Shown here: positions 6,082 to 12,422 of the stretch, piece by piece
How the letters are laid out: every line of letters starts with the position of its first letter
Numbering within the stretch: the stretch's first letter is position 1
Origin: Sulfurovaceae bacterium
Lineage (GTDB): Bacteria; Campylobacterota; Campylobacteria; Campylobacterales; Sulfurovaceae
Direction of reading: 5' to 3'
Length of the DNA: 16,266 bases
NCBI GenBank assembly: GCA_029933395.1
Contig: JAOZOG010000035.1
Location: forward strand, 1-16,266
Program-made: the position numbers and the translations under genes
The notes under the pieces: model-generated
What the model saw: only the letters and a program-made list of their open reading frames with translations
Told to the model about the DNA's origin: nothing
Database searches by the model: none

Positions 6082-7902
6082 ATGTTAGACGTAATCGAAT
6101 GGCTCAAAGAGCATGGAGACCTGAAGGTCATCGACACACCACTGGATGTGGAGTTGGAGATACCGCATCTGGCTTATATCGAAGTCAAAAAGGCTGATTC
6201 CCGTCCGCTGCTCTTCACGCATCCTGTCAACAGGGCCAAAGGGATCGAGTATGATATGCCTGTCCTGATGAATATTTTTGCCAACAGAGCCGTCACGCAG
6301 AAGCTCTTCGGGCGGCATCCTGACGAGATCGCAGAGGGAATCGACGGGCTGCTCAAACTCAAGCCGCCCAAAGGGTGGAGAGCCAAACTGGCGATGCTGC
6401 CAAAACTTATCGCACTCAAAAATGTCTTTCCCAAACGGCTGAAATTCAAAGGTGAGTGTCAGGAGGTCATTATCCCCAAAGAGGAAGTCGATCTTGACAA
6501 GCTTCCGATCCTGAAGACCTGGAGCGAAGATGGCGGGCCGTTTATCACGATGGGGCAAGTCTATACGCAGAGCCTGGACGGCACGATGCAAAATCTGGGG
6601 ATGTACCGGCTCCAGCAGTATGACAAAAACCGCCTCGGAATGCACTGGCAGATCCACAAAGATGCTTCGCACTTCTTCGACCAGTACCAAAAAGCCGGAA
6701 AAAAGATGCCGGTGAGTGTCGCCATCGGCGGTGATCCACTCTATATCTGGTGCGGCCAGGCACCGATGCCCTACGGAATGTTCGAAATGCTGCTCTATGG
6801 TTTCGTGCGGAACAAAAATGCCGAGCTGGTCAAATCCATTACGAACGATATCTATATCCCGCGGGATGTCGATGTCGTCATAGAGGGGTTTGTCGATCCG
6901 GAGTTGGCAGAGATCGAAGGGCCTTTTGGAGACCATACGGGATACTATACTCTTAGAGAGCCTTTCCCGGTGATGGAGGTAGAGACGATCACGATGCGGA
7001 AAAAGCCGGTTTTCCAGGCGACAGTCGTCGGCAAACCGCCACTTGAGGACAAATATATGGGCTGGGCGACTGAGCGGATCTTCCTGCCGATGCTCAAGCC
7101 GATGGCACCCGATCTTATCGATTACAATATGCCCGAAAACGGGGTTTTTCACAATCTTATACTGGCCAAGATGAAGGTACTCTACAAAGGGCATGCACAG
7201 CAATTCATGCATGCCTTCTGGGGTGTGGGTCAGATGAGCTTTGTCAAACACGCTATTTTTGTGGGAGAGGATGCACCGGAGCTTGAAGAGTTCGATGCCT
7301 TGACGGAGCATATCCTCAATCGCCTCGAGAAGCGTAGAATCCTGATTACGCAGGGGATCGTCGACCATCTTGATCATGCTTCTCCGGAGCAGTTTGTCGG
7401 AGGCAAGTTGGGGATCGATGCGACGGGGAAAGAGGTAGAAGTAGGGCTGGAGTCTCCGACAGGGGATGCCGAGTTGCTCAAAAAGATGCAGGCGATCGAT
7501 ACCCATATTCTGGAGTTGAAACAGTATTTCACTCAGACGAAGACACCTCTTTGTGTTGTGACGGTCGATAAGACAAAACCGGTACTGAGTGATATTGAAA
7601 AAATGAAAGAGCTGAAAGAGCATATCAAAGTTCTGATCATTGTAGACAAAGCCAACAATGACATCGACAATCCCTATATGCTGCTCTGGCGCGTCGTCAA
7701 CAATATCGATGCGCAGCGGGATATCCTGCTGGATCCCTTCATTGTCATCGACGCCACTGCCAAAAGTGAGTTGGATGGCTATGATCGTGAGTGGCCCGGG
7801 GATACACTCTGCGATGAAGCTGTATTGAAAGGCTTGCAGGAGAAGGGCTTGATAGAGATCGACGAGGCGTTCATTAAAAAGTTCGGCTTATTGAATTTTT
7901 AG
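6082..7902 (+). CDS. UbiD-family prenyl-FMN-dependent decarboxylase, probably menaquinone biosynthesis
   Basis: A 606-residue cytosolic decarboxylase of the UbiD family, which uses prenylated FMN made by a UbiX-type enzyme. Residues matching the known active-site set of the family are visible: N171 and R176 (NLGMYR), H192, E235 (GMFEM), and E279 with D284 in the signature EGPFGDHTGYY. Campylobacterota make menaquinone by the futalosine route, whose last ring step is a UbiD-type decarboxylation of dihydroxynaphthoate, so this is the likely role (MqnL/MqnP type). It could also act on another aromatic acid; sequence alone does not settle it. The length is in the range of the long menaquinone-type members. 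The start at 6082 has AGGAAGAGAG just before it, overlapping the end of the preceding gene. No UbiX partner lies in the window. Confidence 0.88.
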   Translation: MLDVIEWLKEHGDLKVIDTPLDVELEIPHLAYIEVKKADSRPLLFTHPVNRAKGIEYDMPVLMNIFANRAVTQKLFGRHPDEIAEGIDGLLKLKPPKGWRAKLAMLPKLIALKNVFPKRLKFKGECQEVIIPKEEVDLDKLPILKTWSEDGGPFITMGQVYTQSLDGTMQNLGMYRLQQYDKNRLGMHWQIHKDASHFFDQYQKAGKKMPVSVAIGGDPLYIWCGQAPMPYGMFEMLLYGFVRNKNAELVKSITNDIYIPRDVDVVIEGFVDPELAEIEGPFGDHTGYYTLREPFPVMEVETITMRKKPVFQATVVGKPPLEDKYMGWATERIFLPMLKPMAPDLIDYNMPENGVFHNLILAKMKVLYKGHAQQFMHAFWGVGQMSFVKHAIFVGEDAPELEEFDALTEHILNRLEKRRILITQGIVDHLDHASPEQFVGGKLGIDATGKEVEVGLESPTGDAELLKKMQAIDTHILELKQYFTQTKTPLCVVTVDKTKPVLSDIEKMKELKEHIKVLIIVDKANNDIDNPYMLLWRVVNNIDAQRDILLDPFIVIDATAKSELDGYDREWPGDTLCDEAVLKGLQEKGLIEIDEAFIKKFGLLNF

Positions 7903-7951
7903 TTCCGAAATAATAGTTGGGTTTAAAGAGTAATTTGTTACTATACCTTGC

Positions 7952-7966
7952 TAATAAAAATTATCA
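7952..7966. promoter_or_regulatory. Fur/PerR-type operator before the peroxiredoxin gene
   Basis: TAATAAA-A-ATTATCA matches 12 of 14 defined positions of the 7-1-7 Fur/PerR box TGATAAT-N-ATTATCA; the right half is perfect. It lies 14 nt before the ATG at 7980, just before the Shine-Dalgarno, where a bound repressor would block transcription. A PerR-like gene lies next door at 8771. Confidence 0.6.
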
Positions 7967-7979
7967 TTAAGGAATAAAC

Positions 7980-8576
7980 ATGATCGTAACCAACAAAGCT
8001 CCAGACTTTACTGCTGCTGCCGTACTCGGCGACAACCAAATCGTAGAGGATTTCAATCTCTATGAAAACCTGGGTGAGAAGGGTGCAGTCCTTTTCTTCT
8101 ATCCGCTTGACTTTACATTCGTCTGTCCATCCGAGTTGATCGCTTTTGACCACCGACTCAAAGAGTTCCACGACAGAGGCATCAATGTCATCGGATGTTC
8201 TGTCGACTCTCAGTTCTCACACTTCGCATGGAAAGAGACTCCGGTGGAGAAGGGTGGTATCGGACAGGTGAAATATCCTCTCGTTGCAGACCTGAACAAG
8301 CAGATCGCCAGAGATTACGATGTCCTTCTGGATGAGTCTGTCGCACTCAGAGGGTCATTCCTGATCGATGCGGACGGTACAGTCAGACACGCTGTTGTCA
8401 ATGACCTTCCATTGGGTAGAAATATCGACGAGATGCTCAGAATGATCGATGCGATGCTCTTTACCAATGAGTATGGCGAAGTTTGTCCTGCCGGCTGGCA
8501 GAAGGGTGACGAAGGAATGAAGGCTGACACAGAAGGTGTCGCTGATTACCTTGCGAAACACGCTGAAGAGCTTTAA
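7980..8576 (+). CDS. Typical 2-Cys peroxiredoxin (AhpC/TSA family)
   Basis: A 198-residue thiol peroxidase that reduces hydrogen peroxide and organic peroxides in the cytoplasm. The peroxidatic cysteine is C49 in FYPLDFTFVCPSEL, and the resolving cysteine is C169 in EVCPAGW, the arrangement of typical 2-Cys dimers. A GGIG segment (VEKGGIGQVKYP) resembles the GGLG loop of over-oxidation-sensitive members, but the C-terminus (YLAKHAEEL) lacks an evident YF motif. The start at 7980 is fixed by TAAGGA 6 nt upstream. The A/T-rich leader holds a Fur/PerR-type box, so peroxide induction is likely. A strong hairpin terminator follows the stop, so the gene is probably transcribed alone. No AhpF-like reductase lies nearby; electrons would come from thioredoxin or another donor. 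Confidence 0.96.
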   Translation: MIVTNKAPDFTAAAVLGDNQIVEDFNLYENLGEKGAVLFFYPLDFTFVCPSELIAFDHRLKEFHDRGINVIGCSVDSQFSHFAWKETPVEKGGIGQVKYPLVADLNKQIARDYDVLLDESVALRGSFLIDADGTVRHAVVNDLPLGRNIDEMLRMIDAMLFTNEYGEVCPAGWQKGDEGMKADTEGVADYLAKHAEEL

Positions 8577-8586
8577 TTGTCTACCG

Positions 8587-8610
8587 GAAGAGAGGGGAAA
8601 CCCTCTTTTC
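8587..8610 (+). terminator. Intrinsic terminator of the peroxiredoxin gene
   Basis: GAAGAGAGGG pairs with CCCTCTTTTC (one G-T pair) around a GAAA tetraloop, 11 nt after the stop codon. T residues lie in and just after the 3' arm (TTTTCTTCT). Confidence 0.75.
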
Positions 8611-8615
8611 TTCTA

Positions 8616-8663
8616 AAAAACAAACACTTCAGAGGTAAGGGTACTTTTGAAGCGTTTGTTTTT
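8616..8663 (+). terminator. Second, long-stem hairpin in the peroxiredoxin-perR gap
   Basis: AAACAAAC-A-CTTCA (8618-8631) pairs with TGAAG-C-GTTTGTTT (8648-8661), a 13-bp stem with one A-C mismatch and a 16-nt loop, with A and T runs extending both sides. The T-tract on the plus strand and A-tract on the left arm would let it work in either direction. It directly follows the first terminator. Confidence 0.6.
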
Positions 8664-8743
8664 ATTTTGTGTTATTTGCTGCTGAAAGCTGCCTGAGATT
8701 GACCACCGCTACCAAGATACTAAGCCACAGAAAAACATAAACA

Positions 8744-8752
8744 TGTTATATA
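8744..8752 (+). promoter_or_regulatory. Extended -10 promoter of the PerR-like gene
   Basis: TGTTATATA supplies a TG extension and a TATATA hexamer, 18 nt before the ATG at 8771. The transcript would start near 8759, leaving a very short leader just long enough for AAGGA at 8761-8765. Confidence 0.4.
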
Positions 8753-8770
8753 GCGTTGCAAAGGAAAAAA

Positions 8771-9187
8771 ATGATCAATTATAATCAATTACTAAATCAG
8801 TCAGGCTTGAAAGCAACGCATCAGAGAATAGGCGTATTGGAAGTGCTGGAGGATACGGGCCACAGTACCATCGATGAGATATATCAGAGGGTCAGAGAGC
8901 AGCATCCCGCCATCTCATTGGCGACAGTCTACAATAACGTGGATATTATGCTTGAGAGGGATGTGCTTGTTGAAGTCCCCATCGCTGGTGCCAAGTCGAG
9001 ATATGAGATCAAAAAGCAGGATCACATTCATCTCATCTGCCAAATCTGCGGCAGTGTGACCGATGAATCTATCGATCTGATTTCTCAGAAGGATTTGACA
9101 CGCATTGCGCAAAAAGATGAATTTGCCATCGCGCGATCACAGATCAATATTTATGGTATCTGCCAGAGTTGTCAGGCAGCTATGTAG
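8771..9187 (+). CDS. perR: Fur-family regulator, PerR-like
   Basis: A 138-residue metal-dependent repressor with an N-terminal winged helix (recognition helix near ISLATVYNN, 48-56) and a C-terminal dimer domain. Structural zinc cysteines are C90-x2-C93 and C131-x2-C134. Compared from memory with Bacillus subtilis PerR, the sensing-site residues line up as H31, E79, H85, H87 and D98 for H37, D85, H91, H93 and D104. Thus the Asp that marks peroxide sensors (D104) is kept, while D85 is replaced by Glu. The ATG at 8771 has AAGGA 5 nt upstream; an upstream in-frame TTG at 8756 overlaps this site and is less likely. The neighbouring peroxiredoxin gene with a Fur/PerR box makes peroxide regulation the best guess, but an iron-sensing Fur cannot be fully excluded. 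Confidence 0.88.
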   Translation: MINYNQLLNQSGLKATHQRIGVLEVLEDTGHSTIDEIYQRVREQHPAISLATVYNNVDIMLERDVLVEVPIAGAKSRYEIKKQDHIHLICQICGSVTDESIDLISQKDLTRIAQKDEFAIARSQINIYGICQSCQAAM

Positions 9188-9189
9188 AA

Positions 9190-9248
9190 GGAATCGGAAG
9201 GCTCTGCCTCCGCGCTTGTTCGGGGCTGAAGCCCCCGACTCCGATTTT
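9190..9248. repeat. Inverted pair of REP-like palindromes, also a probable bidirectional terminator
   Basis: Between the converging perR (ends 9187) and yggS (ends 9263) genes, AATCGGA at 9192-9198 pairs with TCCGATT at 9240-9246, followed by T residues. Inside lies TCGGGGCTGAAGCCCC, whose GGGGCT and AGCCCC arms pair. The right part read on the minus strand (9242-9220) starts GGAG and is 21/23 identical to the element at 12418-12396. The left part (9190-9212) is a looser copy in opposite orientation. The whole can fold into one hairpin. Confidence 0.65.
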
Positions 9249-9262
9249 TGATACCTCGAAAC

Positions 9263-9943
9263 TTATTTGAAAAGTGCTGATCCGATGCGGACAAGATTCG
9301 AGCCGCAGGAGATCGCCAACTCATAATCCCCACTCATTCCCATCGAGCAGACCGTAGCACCATCAGGCTGAAGCGAATCGTAAATCTGATAGGTTTGCTC
9401 GAAGCTCTCCTGAACGATCGCTTGATCTTCCGTATGGGCACCGATGCTCATCACCCCTTTGAGTTTGATATTGCTGCAGCGTTCGAGAATCTCCTGATAG
9501 ATATCTTTCGCCTCTTCGGGGGGGACACCTGACTTGCTCTCTTCTCGGGCACTGTTGATCTGCAGGAGACAATTCATCGTGCGCTCCTTGCGCTCCAGCC
9601 GTTCGTCGATCGCCAATGCCAGATCGAGTGAATCGATCGACTGCATCAAAAACGGATCGATATCGATCAGCTTGTTGATCTTGTTTTTTTGCAGTGTACC
9701 GATAAAGTGCCACTCCAGAGGAAGTGCCTCGAGTGCAACTGTACGCTCTTCGAGCTGCTGCACCTGGTTTTCACCAAAAGCTCGCTGTCCCAGCTCGTAG
9801 AGCGTCTCGATATTTTTGATATCGGTATATTTGCCGACGGTGACCAGCTTGACGATATGATGCTCACTCACAGCGATACGCGCCTGTTCAATATTCCAAA
9901 TTACCTCGTCGAGGTTTTTTCTCAATCGTTCTTTGTCCAGCAT
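9263..9943 (-). CDS. YggS/PLPBP-family pyridoxal phosphate-binding protein
   Basis: A 226-residue cytosolic protein of the YggS/YBL036C (PLP homeostasis) family. It is a single TIM-barrel related to the N-terminal half of alanine racemase, with no known catalytic activity but needed for vitamin B6 and amino-acid balance. The PLP lysine is K38 in LVTVGKYTDI. Further family features are FGENQVQQL, WHFIGTLQKNK near 86-96, and the phosphate-binding C-terminal end MGMSGDYELAI plus GSNLVRIGSALF. The start at 9943 is chosen because a strong AGGAGG lies upstream within the end of rseP; the frame is open further upstream to 10015 but that would overlap rseP. Only 2 nt separate the rseP stop from this ATG, so both are translated from one transcript. 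Confidence 0.93.
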   Translation of the reverse strand: MLDKERLRKNLDEVIWNIEQARIAVSEHHIVKLVTVGKYTDIKNIETLYELGQRAFGENQVQQLEERTVALEALPLEWHFIGTLQKNKINKLIDIDPFLMQSIDSLDLALAIDERLERKERTMNCLLQINSAREESKSGVPPEEAKDIYQEILERCSNIKLKGVMSIGAHTEDQAIVQESFEQTYQIYDSLQPDGATVCSMGMSGDYELAISCGSNLVRIGSALFK

Positions 9944-9945
9944 CG

Positions 9946-11004
9946 TTATCCTCCTATTAGTCTGTTGATATCGTTGTAAAGTCCCAGAAACATCAGTCCC
10001 AGCAGGAGCGCCCATCCACCGACTGTCAATCGGTAGAGCACCGCCTCACTCGGTGCCTTTCCCCGGAGTATCTCATAGAGATTGAACATAATGTGCCCGC
10101 CATCGAGTGCCGGGATGGGGAGCAGGTTGAGTACGCCGAGGTTGACGGAGATCAGTGCAGTGAAGAAGAGTAGCGCAATGATACCCGCATGGGTGGCCTG
10201 TGCCGTAATATCGACAATCGTAATAATACCGCCAAGTTTATCTGAGCCGATCGCACCGGTGACAAGTTTTTGTACACTCTTGAAGATCAGGAGGCTCGCT
10301 TTTTTCGTCTCTTCCCAGGCATATACCGTTCCGTCGATCAAGCCATAGCTGACAGTCGTCTGGTCACCGGAGGGCGAGATGCCGATAATCCTGCGATGAA
10401 TCGGTTCTTCGAAGATATTCTTCTCTTCGATCTCTTTGGGTTTGACGAGCAGATCGATGCGTTCATTGTTGCGCTTGATCAGGACATGGAGAGGGCTGGC
10501 TTTGATGCTGTTGATCAGCTTGCCGATATCTTCCCAGTACTGTACCGGTTTGAGGTTGATCGCCAGGATGGTGTCGCCTTTCTGAAGCCCCGCCTGCAGT
10601 GCGGGGGTATTCTCTCCAACACTCCCTACTGTGGGGAGCAGCTTTGGTACACCGATCGATGCGATCGCCAGATAGAGGAAGAAGGCGAGCAGAAAGTTGG
10701 CGAATGGGCCTGCCAGCAGGATCACGATTCTCTGCCAGGGTTTTTTGCTGGTATAGGAGTCGGGATCGTCACTGATCGCTGTCGGATCACTGTCGTCCTG
10801 CCCTTTCATCTTGACATAGCCGCCCAGAGGGATGGCAGAAATACTCCATTGTGTTTTACCGATCATTTTGCTGTAGAGCTTCTTGCCAAACCCGATACTG
10901 AAAACATCGACCTGTACACCGAAAAACCGCGCAGCCAAAAAATGTCCCAATTCATGAAAAAAGATCAGAAATGACAAAACCAATAGTGAAACAACAATAC
11001 CCAT
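9946..11004 (-). CDS. rseP: RIP metalloprotease RseP (site-2 protease)
   Basis: A 352-residue inner-membrane zinc protease that cuts substrates within the membrane (regulated intramembrane proteolysis; remnant signal peptides and anti-sigma factors in other bacteria). The zinc motif HELGH is at 17-21 in the first helix, and the third ligand is in NLLPIPALDGGH with D301. A single PDZ domain spans roughly 120-195 (GLQKGDTILAIN). Membrane helices are at about 2-22, 94-120, 275-297 and at the C-terminus. The start at 11004 has AGAGGA 5 nt upstream; an in-frame TTG at 11019 would add five residues and is less likely. It is followed within 2 nt by yggS. In the Campylobacterota gene orders I recall, rseP lies next to pgsA; here one divergent gene separates them. 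Confidence 0.95.
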   Translation of the reverse strand: MGIVVSLLVLSFLIFFHELGHFLAARFFGVQVDVFSIGFGKKLYSKMIGKTQWSISAIPLGGYVKMKGQDDSDPTAISDDPDSYTSKKPWQRIVILLAGPFANFLLAFFLYLAIASIGVPKLLPTVGSVGENTPALQAGLQKGDTILAINLKPVQYWEDIGKLINSIKASPLHVLIKRNNERIDLLVKPKEIEEKNIFEEPIHRRIIGISPSGDQTTVSYGLIDGTVYAWEETKKASLLIFKSVQKLVTGAIGSDKLGGIITIVDITAQATHAGIIALLFFTALISVNLGVLNLLPIPALDGGHIMFNLYEILRGKAPSEAVLYRLTVGGWALLLGLMFLGLYNDINRLIGG

Positions 11005-11032
11005 ATAAATCCTCTTCAATTATAATAGTCGG

Positions 11033-11040
11033 ATTATAGC
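11033..11040 (-). promoter_or_regulatory. -10 element of rseP-yggS
   Basis: The minus strand reads GCTATAAT, with perfect TATAAT at 11038-11033, about 29 nt before the rseP ATG. The start point would be near 11026-11027. No clear -35 is present at the usual spacing. The FNR-like palindrome at 11057-11070 is centred near -37 to this start. Confidence 0.5.
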
Positions 11041-11056
11041 GTAAGTTTGCGTGAGG

Positions 11057-11098
11057 TTGACATATATCAAAACAGATTGCGTGAAGTTGTGCTATGAT
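11057..11098 (+). promoter_or_regulatory. Class II FNR/CRP-type promoter
   Basis: TTGACATATATCAA (11057-11070) is TTGAC-N4-ATCAA, nine of ten positions of the FNR-type consensus. Downstream is an extended -10, TGCTATGAT, with hexamer TATGAT at 11093-11098, giving a start point near 11105. The palindrome centre (11063.5) is then about 41.5 nt upstream, the spacing at which CRP/FNR proteins activate class II promoters. No -35 hexamer lies 17 nt from the -10, as expected for activator dependence. The leader to the ATG at 11147 would be about 42 nt. Confidence 0.55.
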
Positions 11099-11146
11099 AA
11101 AATGAATTGTAAGCAAAGTGTCCAAATCCAAAAAAGGAGAAGCGTC

Positions 11147-12262
11147 ATGGAAAAAGACAAAGAGCAACAGGAAGCGGGGCGAATCGAAGAGCAGGTGATG
11201 GAGGGGCAGGAGAAAGAAGAGACTGCATCCGAAGCGGCACACGGGGAGAGAGAAAGCGAAACAGAGCATTCGCAGAGCAGTGAACTGCAAGCCGAAGAGG
11301 AAACAAAAGAAGAGGAATCTCCCCAGGAGGACGAGGGCGCCAAAGATGCCAAGGCGCTGATCGAAGAGGCGCGTATTATGGTTCAGGAATCGGACAATGA
11401 GATCAAAAGCTGTATGCAGATTCTTGATGAGGATATCGAAGCACTTGAAGAGACCAAATCAAAATTGCTGGAGAGCAGTACCGAAGAGACCAAAAATCTT
11501 CTCGAAGAGGTAGGGTTCGAACCGGGAGATATTGAAGATATCGGCGAGGAGGGCCTGGATTTCGAGGTGGCTGAAGCGGTAGAACCGATGCAGGTACATG
11601 ACCTCTCTTCGGGTAAATTTGGTGCATTTATCCTGGCGCTGATAGCCGGTCTTGCGGTTGTGGCGGGTTGGGTCTATGCGGCGGCTGAAAAGCTGGGTAT
11701 GGCGCTGGATGTCACCAAGGTTCCGAGTCAGGAGGTGCAGAACAAGATTCTCTCCTGGATTGGGGGCGGGATGACCGGCGGTGCAGGAGACCCGATGTTT
11801 GGTATGGTGATTCTGGGAGGTTCAGCGCTGATCGTGATGTGGATAGTCTATAAGATAAAAGTCTATATGCGTGCGCAGTCAAATCTCCACATTGCCCAAG
11901 AAGTCAAAGAAGAGGCGAAATTCTACTGCACCAAGAAAGAGGAGTGCAAAAAAGAGATGGACAAAGTCAGTGCCCATATTCACGAGGTGATCAAGGCACT
12001 TCATACTTTCAAAGTCTTTTTCGATGAGCAGAATGCCAAGTTGAGAAGGATTCTTTATGTGGAAGGCAAACGCCCCTTTGGCGAATATCATCTCAAATCC
12101 AAAGAGGAGATCAAGCATACCAACCTGCTCCTCAACAGTCTCAATGAGCTGATCTCTACACCGATGGCAAATGGAAGTGGCTCGGTATCGGAAGAGGCCA
12201 GGGCCGAACTCCAAAAGGTGGAGCGTACACTGGAACGCTTCAAAGAGAGACTTTACGAGTAA
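11147..12262 (+). CDS. Acidic, two-helix membrane protein of unknown function
   Basis: A 371-residue protein I do not recognise. The ATG at 11147 is chosen for its AAGGAG 7 nt upstream; an open frame back to 11051 would overlap the promoter. Residues 1-70 are strongly acidic, Glu/Gln/Ser-rich and probably disordered, followed by a helical acidic part to about 150. Two membrane segments lie near 158-180 (AFILALIAGLAVVAGWVYAA) and 218-238 (FGMVILGGSALIVMWIVYKI), joined by a roughly 38-residue loop with a glycine-rich part (GGGMTGGAG). The tail, 239-371, is highly charged and probably coiled coil, with C261 and C267 in YCTKKEEC. With both ends on the same side, most likely cytosolic, it could be a scaffold or sensor. 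It lies alone on the plus strand between pgsA and rseP, behind an FNR-like promoter, and is followed by REP-like palindromes, which suggests a later insertion or locally mobile region. Confidence 0.8.
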   Translation: MEKDKEQQEAGRIEEQVMEGQEKEETASEAAHGERESETEHSQSSELQAEEETKEEESPQEDEGAKDAKALIEEARIMVQESDNEIKSCMQILDEDIEALEETKSKLLESSTEETKNLLEEVGFEPGDIEDIGEEGLDFEVAEAVEPMQVHDLSSGKFGAFILALIAGLAVVAGWVYAAAEKLGMALDVTKVPSQEVQNKILSWIGGGMTGGAGDPMFGMVILGGSALIVMWIVYKIKVYMRAQSNLHIAQEVKEEAKFYCTKKEECKKEMDKVSAHIHEVIKALHTFKVFFDEQNAKLRRILYVEGKRPFGEYHLKSKEEIKHTNLLLNSLNELISTPMANGSGSVSEEARAELQKVERTLERFKERLYE

Positions 12263-12267
12263 ATCTT

Positions 12268-12302
12268 CCAGGCAGGAGCAGCGACTTCAGTCGCATCCCT
12301 GG
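12268..12302. repeat. REP-like palindrome with GGAG head
   Basis: GGAG at 12275-12278 precedes GCGAC-TTCA-GTCGC (12281-12294), and an outer pair CCAGG (12268-12272) and CCTGG (12298-12302) encloses both. It lies just after the stop codon at 12262 and lacks a T-tract, so it is more like a REP element than a terminator. Confidence 0.55.
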
Positions 12303-12344
12303 ATAATTAGGGGTACTCCTTTCAAGTCACTCTGGTTTTTCAAT

Positions 12345-12368
12345 GTAGCGTGGGCATTCCTGCCCACG
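12345..12368 (+). repeat. REP-like element: GTAG plus perfect 8-bp hairpin
   Basis: GTAG at 12345-12348 is directly followed by CGTGGGCA, a TTCC loop and TGCCCACG, a perfect 8-bp stem. A GTAG or GGAG tetranucleotide before a hairpin is the hallmark of REP sequences handled by RAYT (TnpA-REP) proteins. There is no T-tract immediately behind it. Confidence 0.6.
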
Positions 12369-12395
12369 AAAACTGGAACATACAGGCAAATCTTT

Positions 12396-12418
12396 TCGGG
12401 GCTGAAGCCTCCGATTCC
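12396..12418 (-). repeat. REP-like element, second copy of the 9220-9242 sequence
   Basis: Read on the minus strand from 12418 this begins GGAATCGG and continues GGCTTCAGCC. Over 23 positions it differs from the element at 9242-9220 at only two. Both copies lie right behind the stop codon of a minus-strand gene (pgsA here, yggS there). Confidence 0.7.
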
Positions 12419-12422
12419 GATT

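Noticed and set aside
6085..7623. 512-codon open frame on the minus strand
   Set aside because: It lies wholly antisense to the UbiD-family gene, whose active-site motifs are clear. The translation is His/Arg/Asp-rich without any family motif, and there is no ribosome site.
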